Shown: positions 18,014 to 27,084 of the stretch, in pieces
Position numbering within the stretch: the first letter of the stretch is position 1
Layout: every line of letters begins with the position of its first letter
Assembly: GCF_001636405.1 (NCBI RefSeq)
Contig: NZ_KV440950.1
Coordinates: forward strand, 3,886,778-3,950,777
Length of the DNA stretch: 64,000 bases
Source of the DNA: Peribacillus frigoritolerans
GTDB taxonomy: Bacteria; Bacillota; Bacilli; Bacillales; DSM-1321
Direction of reading: 5' to 3'
Translations under genes and position numbers: made by a program
Notes under the pieces: generated by a model
Seen by the model: only the letters and a program-made list of their open reading frames with translations
What the model was told of the DNA's origin: nothing
Databases searched by the model: none

Positions 18014-18186
18014 TCGTATGTCCTCCCTATTTCTTATAAATGTAACCAAACACGCCATAAAATAGCTTCACTGCATATTCCGTGAGTTGAGTTTTTAAAT
18101 GTTTCAAAATAATACTAATATGTTCTCACTTCGATATCATGCAACCGTTAGTTCATTAAAAAGAACTATTATTGGATAACTAATCT

Positions 18187-18647
18187 CTAACCTGAAGAAT
18201 GATTATTTTGGTTATTGCTCTCATAAATTCTTGAACTGCTTCCCCAAGGATGGTACCCGTCACCTATATAAGTGAATCCATATTTTTCATAGTATCCAAT
18301 GTGGTCAGTACAAAGGAATACTTTATTGAATCCTGCTTTTTCAGCATCAACTTTAGCACGTAAAAGTAACTCTTTGCCTAAAGACCTACCACGATAGCTA
18401 TTTTCAATATAACCAAGGCCATAATTCCATACGACTAATAAAATCATTGCTAATAAGACCTGCGCAGCCAATAATTCCACCAGAATCCTCCATTAAATTC
18501 CAATAGTGAAAGGACTATCTGCTGTTATGCTATGTGTTATACAGTCCTCATATACTCTCATACTGTTTTCGTTTGCCCATTTGCACTGAAAATATTTTAT
18601 TGCTTTTTCTTTATACTCTGGATTTCTCTAACGCTAATAATCTGCAT
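18187..18647 (-). pseudogene. GNAT acetyltransferase, several frameshifts
   Basis: Pieces of one GNAT protein lie in three frames: MQIISVRE from ATG 18647, then NPEYKEKAIKYFQCKWANEN, then GGIIGCAGLISNDFISRMEL, then the intact acetyl-CoA-binding part YRGRSLGKELLLRAKVDAEK and the conserved C-terminal GYYEKYGFTYIGDGYHPWG. At least three shifts or small deletions (near 18620, 18490 and 18412) separate them. Only the C-terminal half survives as a 97-codon open frame, which would lack the substrate domain. Confidence 0.75.
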
Positions 18648-18712
18648 ATGACTTCCCTTCGGCTCGATCCTTACTGGAGATCGAGCTACACCCGTTCATT
18701 AAATTAATGTAT

Positions 18713-19282
18713 TTAATGAAATTTCATTACTTTATCTTCATCCCATATACGTTCTAAGATCACTTCATTATTAATACAGTTTATTTGAAAAATGTCAGGA
18801 TTACTAAGCTTTTTCCAACCCTCAAAATCAAAGTCACTATTATAATTCTTTATAAGTAAGGATATTAAATTTCCGTGACTGACGATCACTGTGTTGTTTT
18901 CATTCCCTCCTCTAAGGACTTCTTCTACAACATTTGCGATTCGACTCTTCGCTTCTTGACTTGACTCTCCTCCTTCAAATTTTAATTCCATATCATTAAA
19001 TGTTGCTTTTAGTTTTTCATACCAATCAGGTAAATCCTTTGTGCATAGTATTCTTTCTGAGAGGCGTTCATCAATCTCTATTTTAATATTTGTTTTCTCA
19101 CTTAATGGTTCTACTGATTGAATAGCACGCAAATAGGGACTTGATATTATTCGGTCAATTTTTACATGACTGAAGAAATCAACTAAATATTTCGCTTGTT
19201 TCGAACCTTTTGCTGTTAATTGAGATTCAGAAGGTTGCCCCTGTGCTTCGCAATGTCTAATAATGTAAATCTTCTTTTGCAT
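18713..19282 (-). CDS. Histidine phosphatase (phosphoglycerate mutase-like)
   Basis: 189 residues with the RHCEA motif (phosphohistidine H10) and the second catalytic histidine in VSHGN at 136, plus the SSPYLRAIQS arginine loop. Cytosolic phosphatase or mutase of the broad-specificity branch; the substrate is unknown. A good GGGAGG ribosome site precedes ATG 19282. Single gene. Confidence 0.88.
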   Translation of the reverse strand: MQKKIYIIRHCEAQGQPSESQLTAKGSKQAKYLVDFFSHVKIDRIISSPYLRAIQSVEPLSEKTNIKIEIDERLSERILCTKDLPDWYEKLKATFNDMELKFEGGESSQEAKSRIANVVEEVLRGGNENNTVIVSHGNLISLLIKNYNSDFDFEGWKKLSNPDIFQINCINNEVILERIWDEDKVMKFH

Positions 19283-19766
19283 TCAAATCCTCCCACTTAA
19301 GTAGTAACTATTAGTTTCTATATTTGTCTGTAATTTCCTTCTTGAACATCAAGGAGCTGCTTCCAGCCCCATATAGAAGCAATGCAACCTATAATTGGAT
19401 CAAAGATTTAAACCCCCATTGTCTAGTAATATATATTAGCTTCATTTTCTTTAGTTACATAAACAATCATATTTCCCAAATTTTTTATCATTTGAAAATA
19501 GTTGTAATTCCCAATTACCTGATTGTTGAATTTAATTGAAGTCGGTGATATAAGAAAATCCATTCCATACAACATCCCCTTTAATAACGATTTTGCAAAC
19601 TAGTGTCTAAAACATAAAAAACTACTGACCATGCTCTAGTAGTTTGTAAGTTAACCGTTGATGCGCATCAATAATCCATTTTGATAATAATTAGATGCTT
19701 ATCCATTTCGTTTTCATTTTCTTTACATAAAGTATAGTATCTCTACGAGCGACAGTTACTGATAAT
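19283..19766. other. Intergenic with one terminator-like hairpin
   Basis: No supported gene. A hairpin AAACTACT / AGTAGTTT at 19620-19647 has a run of six T on the minus strand, as for a terminator reading leftward, yet no minus-strand gene precedes it. Possibly the trace of a lost gene. Confidence 0.4.
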
Positions 19767-19958
19767 TTGGAAGAAGTAATTAATTCTTTAATTCAATTAC
19801 TTCAATCTCTGTTGCAATCTATCACTGCTTTTCTTACTTCACTAATTCCTATAATTGGTGAAGTTTTAGAGGGATTAGTCACTGCATGGCTCCAATTCTT
19901 CCAATCAGCTGTGCAAGCTCTTATTGGTTTACTTGGTTCACTTCTTTCCCTTGCATAG
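19767..19958 (+). CDS. Possible small hydrophobic amphipathic peptide
   Basis: 63 codons from TTG 19767, extremely rich in Leu, Ile, Gln and Ser with internal echoes (LLQSLLQSI; LIGLLGSLLS). Two helices could lie in or on a membrane, as in small toxins or leaderless bacteriocins. No ATG is available and there is no clear ribosome site, so it may be a remnant. A long hairpin (AAGCCCA / TGGGCTT, 19965-20036) follows. Confidence 0.35.
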   Translation: MEEVINSLIQLLQSLLQSITAFLTSLIPIIGEVLEGLVTAWLQFFQSAVQALIGLLGSLLSLA

Positions 19959-20675
19959 TAGGACAAGCCCATTTATAAGATGAATTTTGTTGTAATCATG
20001 GATAAAGTTCTTGAATTAGTATAATTCTTTGGGCTTTATCTTCTTATATTTTATATTATGTTAATCAATTAGTATGTTTAGTTCTTTAATAAACTACTTT
20101 GATCATACTAGAGCCAATTCCTCCGCCATCCATTAAGGTTAAGGATTAAAATTGAAAAAACTCCCCTCTTGACCTTGAACAAACTTTTGATTGAACCCCT
20201 ATCTTTGTGATAGGGATTTTTGAGTTGATTTTGATTTGGATACCACAAAAAACCATTACCCTTATTGAACGAACCTGCTCCGTTAGCCATCCATGAAGCG
20301 CAAAATTCAGCGCTTCACCACAGATAATGAAAATTGATCCCTATGTCGATAATGGCTGGCGAAGAAGGTAGTTGAACTATGGTGCCTTTGAGCCCATCCG
20401 TTAGTCTGACGCCGGCGACCACGGTGTACCACCTACTGTCGCGCCCTTTATGGATAGCACTCATGGGAGATTAATCCTTTTTTTGTCAAAACGCTTTTTA
20501 AAAAAGGCTGAGCCTTATGAGTAATCTGATTGAGTTTGGTCAATCGTTAAAACAATTACCTCCAATCATAGTATATTAAGTAGAGGCTAGCGCGACATAT
20601 GTAAACATCCAGAAAGTACTATTATGGGTTTCCCATCCATCTTGAATAAAAAATATCCATCTTATTTCCTTCCGT
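19959..20675. other. Long intergenic stretch with hairpins
   Basis: No supported gene. Hairpin CCCTATC / GATAGGG with following ATTTTT (20197-20221, plus strand), a fragment of the dispersed element (GAACCTGCTCCGTTAG near 20270), a hairpin GAAGCGC / GCGCTTC near 20297-20316 and a short GC-rich patch near 20400-20450. It looks like the graveyard of deleted genes. Confidence 0.4.
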
Positions 20676-21500
20676 TTAATTTCCGTCATGGAGAACCTCA
20701 TGCAGCCTCTCAGCAAACTTCTTATGAAGCTCTGAATTGTAGCCTCCATGATGCCCAGGAAACTCCACAAAATTAGCTCCTAGTTGTTCCGTTAAAGCTA
20801 CTGAGCATCCATAAGCAAAAAATTCTCTTGAAGCAATGCCACCGGCTGGAAGTATCTGCATCGATGAAGATTTTAATACTGACTTCAAAGTATTTATATC
20901 TAGTGAATAGTTTATAATCCCCGGGATTTCATGTTCAACAAAGTAAGTTGAATTACTTATAAGACGCTCTGTTATCGCATACTTCGATTTCTTGGAATTA
21001 TTAATTATGTCCCTTTCCGAATTTGACAATAACTTTAAGACCTCACTTTGATGATTTTTCTTAAGGGATTCCAAGAATAGCTTTGCCTGTTTGAGCTCAT
21101 TGCCTAATAATAATTGCAATAAGACCGGTTCATGTGGTATCAATATTCGTAGTTGCTCCGGGTGCCGTATGGATAAATCGAGTCCGATGACAGCACCAGA
21201 GCTGCTTCCAAATACGTACGCCGGTTCATCAGTCAATTTAGCTAGCAGACGGTGAGCGTCGTCGCTATGTGTCTTCACACGGTAATTCTCAGTTTGATTG
21301 AAGAGACTACTGCGGGAATGTCCACGGCGATCGTAAGTAACAACTGTGTACCGGTTAGCAAGATTATCTGCGACAAATTGGAATTTATCTGCGTCTCCAC
21401 CTCCACCATGTATCATCAAAAGTAGAGGACCAGAGCCACGCACTTCATAATAGAGTGTCGCCCCAGACACTGCCAAAGTTCCATTCCTGATTCCAAGCAT
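20676..21500 (-). CDS. Alpha/beta hydrolase
   Basis: 274 residues, cytosolic. Oxyanion segment HGGGGDADK near 31-39, the YDRRGHS strand, nucleophile elbow GSSSG with Ser100, and a late histidine in GHHGG near 250. It resembles esterase or aminopeptidase-like hydrolases of the general fold; the substrate is unknown. Single minus-strand gene whose start has GGAGAGGGG in front. Confidence 0.85.
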   Translation of the reverse strand: MLGIRNGTLAVSGATLYYEVRGSGPLLLMIHGGGGDADKFQFVADNLANRYTVVTYDRRGHSRSSLFNQTENYRVKTHSDDAHRLLAKLTDEPAYVFGSSSGAVIGLDLSIRHPEQLRILIPHEPVLLQLLLGNELKQAKLFLESLKKNHQSEVLKLLSNSERDIINNSKKSKYAITERLISNSTYFVEHEIPGIINYSLDINTLKSVLKSSSMQILPAGGIASREFFAYGCSVALTEQLGANFVEFPGHHGGYNSELHKKFAERLHEVLHDGN

Positions 21501-21607
21501 TTATAACTCCCCTCTCCTATTTTTCTATTTCAACTTAGACATTACCTATATAACGATGTCGTAATTCTATATATTCTTGGGTAACATTTATAATTCCTTC
21601 TTCAACT

Positions 21608-21626
21608 TACTGCCCCGATAGTTGCA
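21608..21626 (-). repeat. Dispersed element fragment
   Basis: TACTGCCCCGATAGTTGCA matches only the leader part of the element; both hairpins are missing. Confidence 0.4.
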
Positions 21627-21787
21627 AAGTGTGCCTCAGCATCTAGGGAATTGAAGTAAAACACATCTTGATTAAAGTGTATAACTCACTCTTTCTCCTC
21701 TGATAAGGAATCAAAAAGTTAAATGGTCATACTTCATTACTCTTAATCATAAGGAACAAGGAGAACATTTATTAGGGGGTGGTCTTT

Positions 21788-22504
21788 ATGAGAACAAGTT
21801 ATAGAAGATGGACAGAGTTTCCTTACCCAGGGGAAAGTCTCCCACCTAAAGGTTCTCCAGAGGCAGGAAATTGGCCAATGTTTTTTATTTCAAGGGGAAG
21901 CGACAATGATTTCCTGGATCCCTTTCATAAACGAATCATTTGGCGAATTAAAAATCCACTTGAAATTGATTGGGAAACCGAGTTATTCATTGTAGAAGAG
22001 ACATTTAAGTCGTTGACTTCCCAGCAAATACGCATCGCACAATATTGGGGAACAGGTGAATTAACGGCGAAAATTACCACTCTAATTTTCAATTTAGCTG
22101 AAAAGTATATGCTGGGGTCACCTAGTGTTGCAAGGGTTCAGAGTTATTTCCACGCGGCTATGAATGATACCTTTGTTATCACGTGGTTCTTAAAATATCA
22201 TTGGGATGTTGCACGTCCAAATCAATATGGCAGAAATCTGTCTACTGTGCTGTTTACCCCTCGTTTTCCAGCTTACCCTTCTGCACACGCAACAGTGGCA
22301 GGCTGTGCAGAGACAGTATTAAGTTATTTCTTCCCTCAAGAGTCTTCAGATTTAATAAAAATAATGGAAGAAAGTGCTCAATCTCGTTTGTACGCTGGGG
22401 TACATTTTAATGTGGATAATAAGGAAGGTTTAAGTTTAGGCAGACAAATTGGAGAGGTGGTTGTAAGCTTTTTAAGGGCACAAAATCTAAATACGCTTCA
22501 ATAA
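21788..22504 (+). CDS. PAP2/vanadium haloperoxidase-like phosphatase
   Basis: Start ATG 21788, 7 nt after GGGGG. About 238 residues with the three conserved motifs of the superfamily: K-x6-RP (KYHWDVARP), PSAH, and SR-x5-H-x3-D (SRLYAGVHFNVD). These residues bind phosphate or vanadate. No signal peptide or membrane spans are evident, so it fits the soluble haloperoxidase-like branch better than the membrane lipid phosphatases. Function is unknown. A strong terminator follows. Confidence 0.8.
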   Translation: MRTSYRRWTEFPYPGESLPPKGSPEAGNWPMFFISRGSDNDFLDPFHKRIIWRIKNPLEIDWETELFIVEETFKSLTSQQIRIAQYWGTGELTAKITTLIFNLAEKYMLGSPSVARVQSYFHAAMNDTFVITWFLKYHWDVARPNQYGRNLSTVLFTPRFPAYPSAHATVAGCAETVLSYFFPQESSDLIKIMEESAQSRLYAGVHFNVDNKEGLSLGRQIGEVVVSFLRAQNLNTLQ

Positions 22505-22510
22505 TATTTT

Positions 22511-22540
22511 AGGTTCAGGTTGTGCTAACCTGAACCTTTA
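22511..22540 (+). terminator. Terminator after the PAP2-like gene
   Basis: Perfect 11-bp stem AGGTTCAGGTT / AACCTGAACCT with loop GTGCT; only a weak T tract follows. Confidence 0.7.
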
Positions 22541-22604
22541 GTTAAATAAAGAAAGAGCAGCATAAAGTCAGCCCCGATCTTCAGCTAAAGCACCTGTTAG
22601 TGGA
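22541..22604 (-). repeat. Two-hairpin dispersed element, copy H
   Basis: Degenerate copy: GTTAAATAAAGAAAGAGCAG, then CGATCTTCAGCTAAAGCACC and TGTTAG. The last recognised copy before the core region. Confidence 0.6.
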
Positions 22605-22632
22605 CCAAGTCTATATACTTTTCCATAGCTAA

Positions 22633-22790
22633 TCAATCTTTCATCCACTTTGTTCTTGGAAAATTGGTCTTTCTATTAGTAATGTTTATAGCTTTTACCT
22701 TGGACAAAAGGCAATGTGTTAATACTGCAATTATCACTCCAATTAAAATTCCCGCAAATACATCTAAGGAGAAAAAGAGTGAATGAAGTA
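22633..22790 (-). pseudogene. Membrane protein C-terminal fragment
   Basis: An open minus-strand frame reads HSLFFSLDVFAGILIGVIIA, then a basic tail to a stop at 22633. It resembles the last span of a membrane PAP2 phosphatase or similar protein. No start, and the upstream frame is broken. The rest of 22791-23078 holds a hairpin AGAGCGTTA / TAACGCTCT at 22957-22985 and nothing else recognised. Confidence 0.35.
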
Positions 22791-23078
22791 AAATATAAAA
22801 CGTAAAAGATTTTTATCTTTTTTTGAAGTTATGAAAAAATAAGATAAACCCTCGTCGTGGAGGACTTGAAATACTTATATGACTAGCGTTTTATCAACAT
22901 CACTATTCATTAAATATTTTAACAATATAATATTACTAGCTATTTTGTAAACACAAAGAGCGTTAACCCTTTTGGCTAACGCTCTAAATCTATTAATAAT
23001 ACCTTACCAACTCGAACCTTTCCGACTATGTGTTAAGCTCAAACATCACACTCTTCTTTCTCATCCCTCATATAAATC

Positions 23079-23330
23079 GTGACCACCAACAGAAGTAGAA
23101 AAGATTTAGATTTTTTCTTACCATTCATTAGCTTAACGATTCCTCTATTCTTGCGTACCTTCGTATGCTCAATACCTTTATTTATCATTGCTTATACATA
23201 TTATATTGAACTTTTCGCTCCTTATCATTCTATGGATGAAACTAATCTAATTGATATTATTATGTTTACGATAATCGGAATTGCTATTAACATAATGAAT
23301 ATTCATTACTTTAAAAAGCTACTTAACTGA
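23079..23330 (+). CDS. Small membrane protein, doubtful start
   Basis: 83 codons from GTG 23079 with two or three hydrophobic segments (about 13-37, 56-74). No ribosome site is visible at any start in frame, so the N-terminus may be lost. The stop is followed within 7 bp by a real terminator, which argues that something is transcribed. Family not recognised. Confidence 0.35.
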   Translation: MTTNRSRKDLDFFLPFISLTIPLFLRTFVCSIPLFIIAYTYYIELFAPYHSMDETNLIDIIMFTIIGIAINIMNIHYFKKLLN

Positions 23331-23336
23331 GCACCT

Positions 23337-23357
23337 GCACCTTATTGGTGCTTTTTT
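23337..23357 (+). terminator. Terminator
   Basis: Stem GCACC / GGTGC, loop TTATT, then six T. Confidence 0.75.
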
Positions 23358-23420
23358 ATTTCCTCCTGATAAATTAAGTATCTTAATTAATGGTAATCCA
23401 AATTAAAAGCTCTAGCTATC

Positions 23421-23717
23421 ATGATATTTAATTTTGTATTATGCAAAAATGGTAACTACAAGCCAAAATCAAACCTTTTTAATTCAATTGCTCGTATCCT
23501 AAAAAAAGCAGAACTTCCCTCTTTGCCTATTCACTCTACTCGGCATACGCATGCAGTATTACAGTTAGAGGCTGGCGCAAGCATGAAATACATTCAAGAG
23601 CGTTTAGGTCATGGCAGTATGCAAATCACAGCAGATGTATACTCACATATTAGTAAAAAAATTGAACAGGACACAATGGATAAATTCGAGGAGCATATGA
23701 AAAATGTCCTTGAATAA
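23421..23717 (+). pseudogene. Tyrosine recombinase (phage-type integrase), C-terminal fragment
   Basis: About 80 residues of the catalytic domain end: HSTRHTHAVLQLEAG carries the H-x-x-R motif, ERLGHGSM the later histidine and ADVYSHIS the nucleophilic Tyr. The first Arg of the active site and the whole N-terminal arm are absent and no start codon with a ribosome site exists. Such integrases move phages and integrative elements. Its position next to glnA, where the scattered repeats stop, suggests it once integrated an element at this border. Confidence 0.8.
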
Positions 23718-23787
23718 TTTTTTTGATTTTTTTCGGGCATTTATCGGGCAGTTGATAACTTTATTAGATTTTATGAATGAATGCCTG

Positions 23788-23826
23788 AAATAGAAAAACC
23801 CCTGACACCAGAGGTGCCAAGGGTTT
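23788..23826 (-). terminator. Terminator of glnA
   Basis: On the minus strand AAACCC...CACC / GGTG...GGGTTTTT, a long imperfect stem with T run, starting just after the glnA stop. Confidence 0.75.
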
Positions 23827-23832
23827 GAGATA

Positions 23833-25167
23833 TTAATACATTGACATATATTGTTCGCGTTCCCATGGGTGAACTTGTGTTCTAAACATATCCCACTCGA
23901 TTTCTTTTGCTTCGACGAAGTGTTCAAGTAAATGTTCACCTAATGCTTCTTTGATGACTTCATCAGATTTTAATGTTTCCAATGCAGCATATAAAGTAGC
24001 TGGTAGATCAACGATACCTACTTCTTCACGTTCTTCTTTATTCATTACATAGATGTTGCGATCAACTGGAGCTGGAGGAGTCAAGTCGTTCTTGATACCG
24101 TCAAGACCAGCTTTTAGCAGAACGGCAAGTGCCAAGTATGGGTTTGCTGCTGGATCGACACTACGTACCTCTACGCGAGTACTTACTCCGCGTGAAGCTG
24201 GGATACGGATTAGCGGGCTACGGTTTTTAGCAGACCATGCAACATAACAAGGAGCTTCGTAACCAGGAACTAGACGTTTGTATGAGTTAACAGTTGGGTT
24301 TGTTACCGCAGTGAAGCTTGGAGCATGCTTAATGATACCCGCGATAAATTGCTCAGCTGTTTTGCTTAATTCCAATTTACCTTCTTTATCATAAAATGCG
24401 TTTTCGTTGCCTTTGAATAGAGAAACGTTACAATGCATTCCAGATCCGTTAACACCGAACAATGGTTTTGGCATGAATGTTGCGTGTAAACCATGTTTGC
24501 GGGCAATCGTTTTAACAACCAATTTGAATGTTTGGATGTTATCACAAGCTGAAATCGCATCTGCATATTTAAAGTCAATTTCGTGTTGTCCTGGAGCTAC
24601 TTCATGGTGGGATGCTTCGATTTCAAATCCCATTTCTTCAAGCTCAAGAACGATATCACGACGGCAGTTTTCTCCTAGGTCAGTAGGTGCAAGGTCAAAG
24701 TATCCGCCTTTATCGTTCAATTCCAGCGTCGGCTCGCCTGCTGCATCCAGTTTGAATAGGAAGAATTCAGGTTCAGGTCCAAGATTGAAATCTGTGAAGC
24801 CCATTTCTCTTGCTTCTGCAAGAACACGTTTTAGGTTTGCACGTGGATCTCCATCAAAAGGAGTTCCATCCGTATTGTAAATATCACAGATCAAACGTGC
24901 AACTTTACCTTTTTCGGAAGTCCAAGGGAAGATAACCCATGTATTTAGATCAGGATATAAGTACATGTCAGACTCTTCAATACGAACGAAGCCTTCAATG
25001 GAAGATCCATCAAACATCATTTTATTATCAAGTGCTTTTTCTAATTGACTGACTGGGATTTCAACGTTTTTAATTGTCCCTAAAATGTCAGTGAATTGTA
25101 AACGAATGTACTTAACATTTTCTTCTTTCGCTAAACGAGTGATGTCTTCACGTGTGAACTTTGCCAA
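23833..25167 (-). CDS. glnA: Glutamine synthetase, type I-alpha
   Basis: ATP-dependent amidation of glutamate to glutamine, the main ammonia entry. 444 residues, the length of the Gram-positive GSI-alpha form. [11 protein letters not shown] loop near 50-60, metal ligands in GPEPEFF and [12 protein letters not shown], the [17 protein letters not shown] loop with the flexible-loop Glu, and SRNPxxR-type arginines in RIPASRG. No adenylylation tyrosine region as in GSI-beta. It is the second gene of glnRA, 36 bp after glnR; feedback-inhibited GlnA is known to bind GlnR and TnrA in Bacillus. Confidence 0.97.
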   Translation of the reverse strand: MAKFTREDITRLAKEENVKYIRLQFTDILGTIKNVEIPVSQLEKALDNKMMFDGSSIEGFVRIEESDMYLYPDLNTWVIFPWTSEKGKVARLICDIYNTDGTPFDGDPRANLKRVLAEAREMGFTDFNLGPEPEFFLFKLDAAGEPTLELNDKGGYFDLAPTDLGENCRRDIVLELEEMGFEIEASHHEVAPGQHEIDFKYADAISACDNIQTFKLVVKTIARKHGLHATFMPKPLFGVNGSGMHCNVSLFKGNENAFYDKEGKLELSKTAEQFIAGIIKHAPSFTAVTNPTVNSYKRLVPGYEAPCYVAWSAKNRSPLIRIPASRGVSTRVEVRSVDPAANPYLALAVLLKAGLDGIKNDLTPPAPVDRNIYVMNKEEREEVGIVDLPATLYAALETLKSDEVIKEALGEHLLEHFVEAKEIEWDMFRTQVHPWEREQYMSMY

Positions 25168-25203
25168 TTTCTATTCCCCCTAATAATTCATAAATCATAT
25201 TTT

Positions 25204-25608
25204 TTATTGGAAAAAACGGGACATATCCCCTTGTCTAAGAGATGTTCGATGCTTGCTTCCTTGTAAAAGCTCGGCACGCAGAAGCTTGCGAAGATCCTCG
25301 TCACTAAGGTCATGCCTTATTTTTTCCGCTTGTTCTAATTCTTGGGTTTTAGGTAAATTCTGTTCCTTTACAGTGAAAATCTTTTTAATGCCGGCCAGAT
25401 TGACTCCTTGTTCGATTAAATCTTTAATCTCAAGCAGTCGATCGATGTCATTTAATGAAAAGACCCGACGATTTCCATCTGTTCTCATAGGAGTAATAAG
25501 TTGATGCTCTTCGTAATACCGAATTTGGCGTGCAGACAACTCAGTTAACTGCATGACGATTCCGATGGAAAAAAGAGGCATCGAACGCCGAATGTTGTTG
25601 CCGCTCAT
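25204..25608 (-). CDS. glnR: Nitrogen repressor GlnR
   Basis: MerR-family repressor of glnRA and other nitrogen genes. Start at 25608 ([16 protein letters not shown]) because AGGAGG lies 9 nt upstream; the ATG three codons earlier touches the ribosome site. About 134 residues: winged helix with [16 protein letters not shown] at about 20-35, dimer helix, and the C-terminal autoinhibitory tail ending GDMSRFF that senses feedback-inhibited glutamine synthetase. Confidence 0.96.
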   Translation of the reverse strand: MSGNNIRRSMPLFSIGIVMQLTELSARQIRYYEEHQLITPMRTDGNRRVFSLNDIDRLLEIKDLIEQGVNLAGIKKIFTVKEQNLPKTQELEQAEKIRHDLSDEDLRKLLRAELLQGSKHRTSLRQGDMSRFFQ

Positions 25609-25652
25609 TCTTAGCATCCTCCTTTTGTTTATCTTAATATAATCTTATATCA

Positions 25653-25692
25653 TGTTATTAAACTTGTCAATATGATGTTACATTTTATGACG
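25653..25692 (-). promoter_or_regulatory. glnRA promoter with two GlnR boxes
   Basis: On the minus strand -35 TTGACA (25670-25665), 17-bp spacer, -10 TAAGAT. Two 17-bp boxes: CGTCATAAAATGTAACA (25692-25676) upstream and TGACAAGTTTAATAACA (25669-25653) in the spacer, each one base off the TGTNA-N7-TNACA consensus. Their start-to-start distance is 23 bp, the same as in B. subtilis glnRA as I recall it. Confidence 0.85.
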
Positions 25693-25803
25693 TGATTTTT
25701 TCAGAAAAATTAAATGATTTGTTACTACACAAATATTATGACTATTACTCTTACAGGAATCCAAATGTATCTGGATTCCATAACATACCTTATTTAATTT
25801 CAA

Positions 25804-27072
25804 TTACAATTGGATCAGCTTTTTGTCCATTAGCGCATTCACAGCAGTCAATACAGCCATTTTAACATGGGCGTATGTCAATCCGCCTTGAACATAAGCA
25901 ACATATGGAGCCCTTGTCGGACCATCTGCCGTCAGTTCAATGCTGGCCCCCTGTATAAAGGTGCCTGCAGCCATGATTACATCGTCCTCATATCCCGGCA
26001 TATAGGCAGGATATGGTGTCACATGTGAATTGATTGGTGATGCATATTGGATGGCCTGACAGAAGGCAACCATCTTATCCCGTTCATCAAATTGAACGGA
26101 TTGAATCAAGTCAGTTCGTTTCGCATCCCATTTTGGGGATGTATTCATACCGAGCTTTTCTAAAAAGGCAGCTGTGAACATGGCTCCTTTAACAGCTTGG
26201 CCCACCACATGCGGTGCTAGGAAGAATCCTTGGTACATTTCCTGCAGACTATAAAGCGAAGCACCTGCTTCAGCCCCTATTCCTGGTGATGTTAACCGAT
26301 AAGAGCAAGCTTCAACCAAGTCCTTTTTACCAACAATGTATCCACCGGTTTTCACTATCCCGCCGCCAGGATTTTTAATGAGTGAACCAGCCATTAAATC
26401 CGCTCCGACATGACATGGTTCTTGTGTCTCAACAAACTCTCCATAACAATTATCCACGAACACGACGATTTCCGGGTTAATGCCTTTAACAAAGGAAACC
26501 ATTTCCTTTATTTCATCGATTGTAAAGGAAGGACGTGTAGCATACCCTTTTGATCTTTGTATACCGATCATCTTCGTATTCGGTTGAATGGCATGTTCGA
26601 CGGCTTCGAAATCAACGGTTCCAGTATCCGCCAACGGAACGGCCTTATAGCTGATCTGAAAATCACGTAAAGATCCAATACCCGTCCCCCGGATACCGAC
26701 GATTTCTTCCAAAGTATCATACGGCTTTCCTGTTATGTATAACAATTCATCCCCTGGGCGCAAAATGCCGAAAAGAGCGGTGGAGATGGCGTGTGTGCCT
26801 GATATAATTTGAGGGCGCACCAATCCAGCTTCCGCTCCAAAAACATCTGCGTATATCAATTCCAGCGTATCGCGGCCCATATCATCGTATCCATACCCAG
26901 TAGTTGGGATGAAGTGGGAATCACTCACTTTATGTGCTTGATAACTTTGTAATACGCGAAATTGATTTTCTTCGATTCGTTCGTCCACTTGCTTATGTAA
27001 TGGAGAAATCATCGCTTCCACTTCCTGGGCAATGTTTTTCAATACGTCTCCATTTGTTAACTGCTGATACAT
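25804..27072 (-). CDS. ynbB: Methionine gamma-lyase-like/aluminium-resistance family protein (YnbB)
   Basis: About 422-residue PLP-dependent protein, usually found between hflX and glnR in Bacillus. SGTHAIS near 92-98 and the PLP lysine in SLIKNPGGGI mark the family; VFVDNCYGEF holds the PLP aspartate. Annotated as aluminium resistance in other species, its true reaction is unsettled. Start ATG 27072 has AAGGGG 7 nt upstream; the TTG codon before it is not used. Placed 12 bp after hflX, so co-transcription is likely. Confidence 0.88.
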   Translation of the reverse strand: MYQQLTNGDVLKNIAQEVEAMISPLHKQVDERIEENQFRVLQSYQAHKVSDSHFIPTTGYGYDDMGRDTLELIYADVFGAEAGLVRPQIISGTHAISTALFGILRPGDELLYITGKPYDTLEEIVGIRGTGIGSLRDFQISYKAVPLADTGTVDFEAVEHAIQPNTKMIGIQRSKGYATRPSFTIDEIKEMVSFVKGINPEIVVFVDNCYGEFVETQEPCHVGADLMAGSLIKNPGGGIVKTGGYIVGKKDLVEACSYRLTSPGIGAEAGASLYSLQEMYQGFFLAPHVVGQAVKGAMFTAAFLEKLGMNTSPKWDAKRTDLIQSVQFDERDKMVAFCQAIQYASPINSHVTPYPAYMPGYEDDVIMAAGTFIQGASIELTADGPTRAPYVAYVQGGLTYAHVKMAVLTAVNALMDKKLIQL

Positions 27073-27084
27073 CAAAATTCCCCT

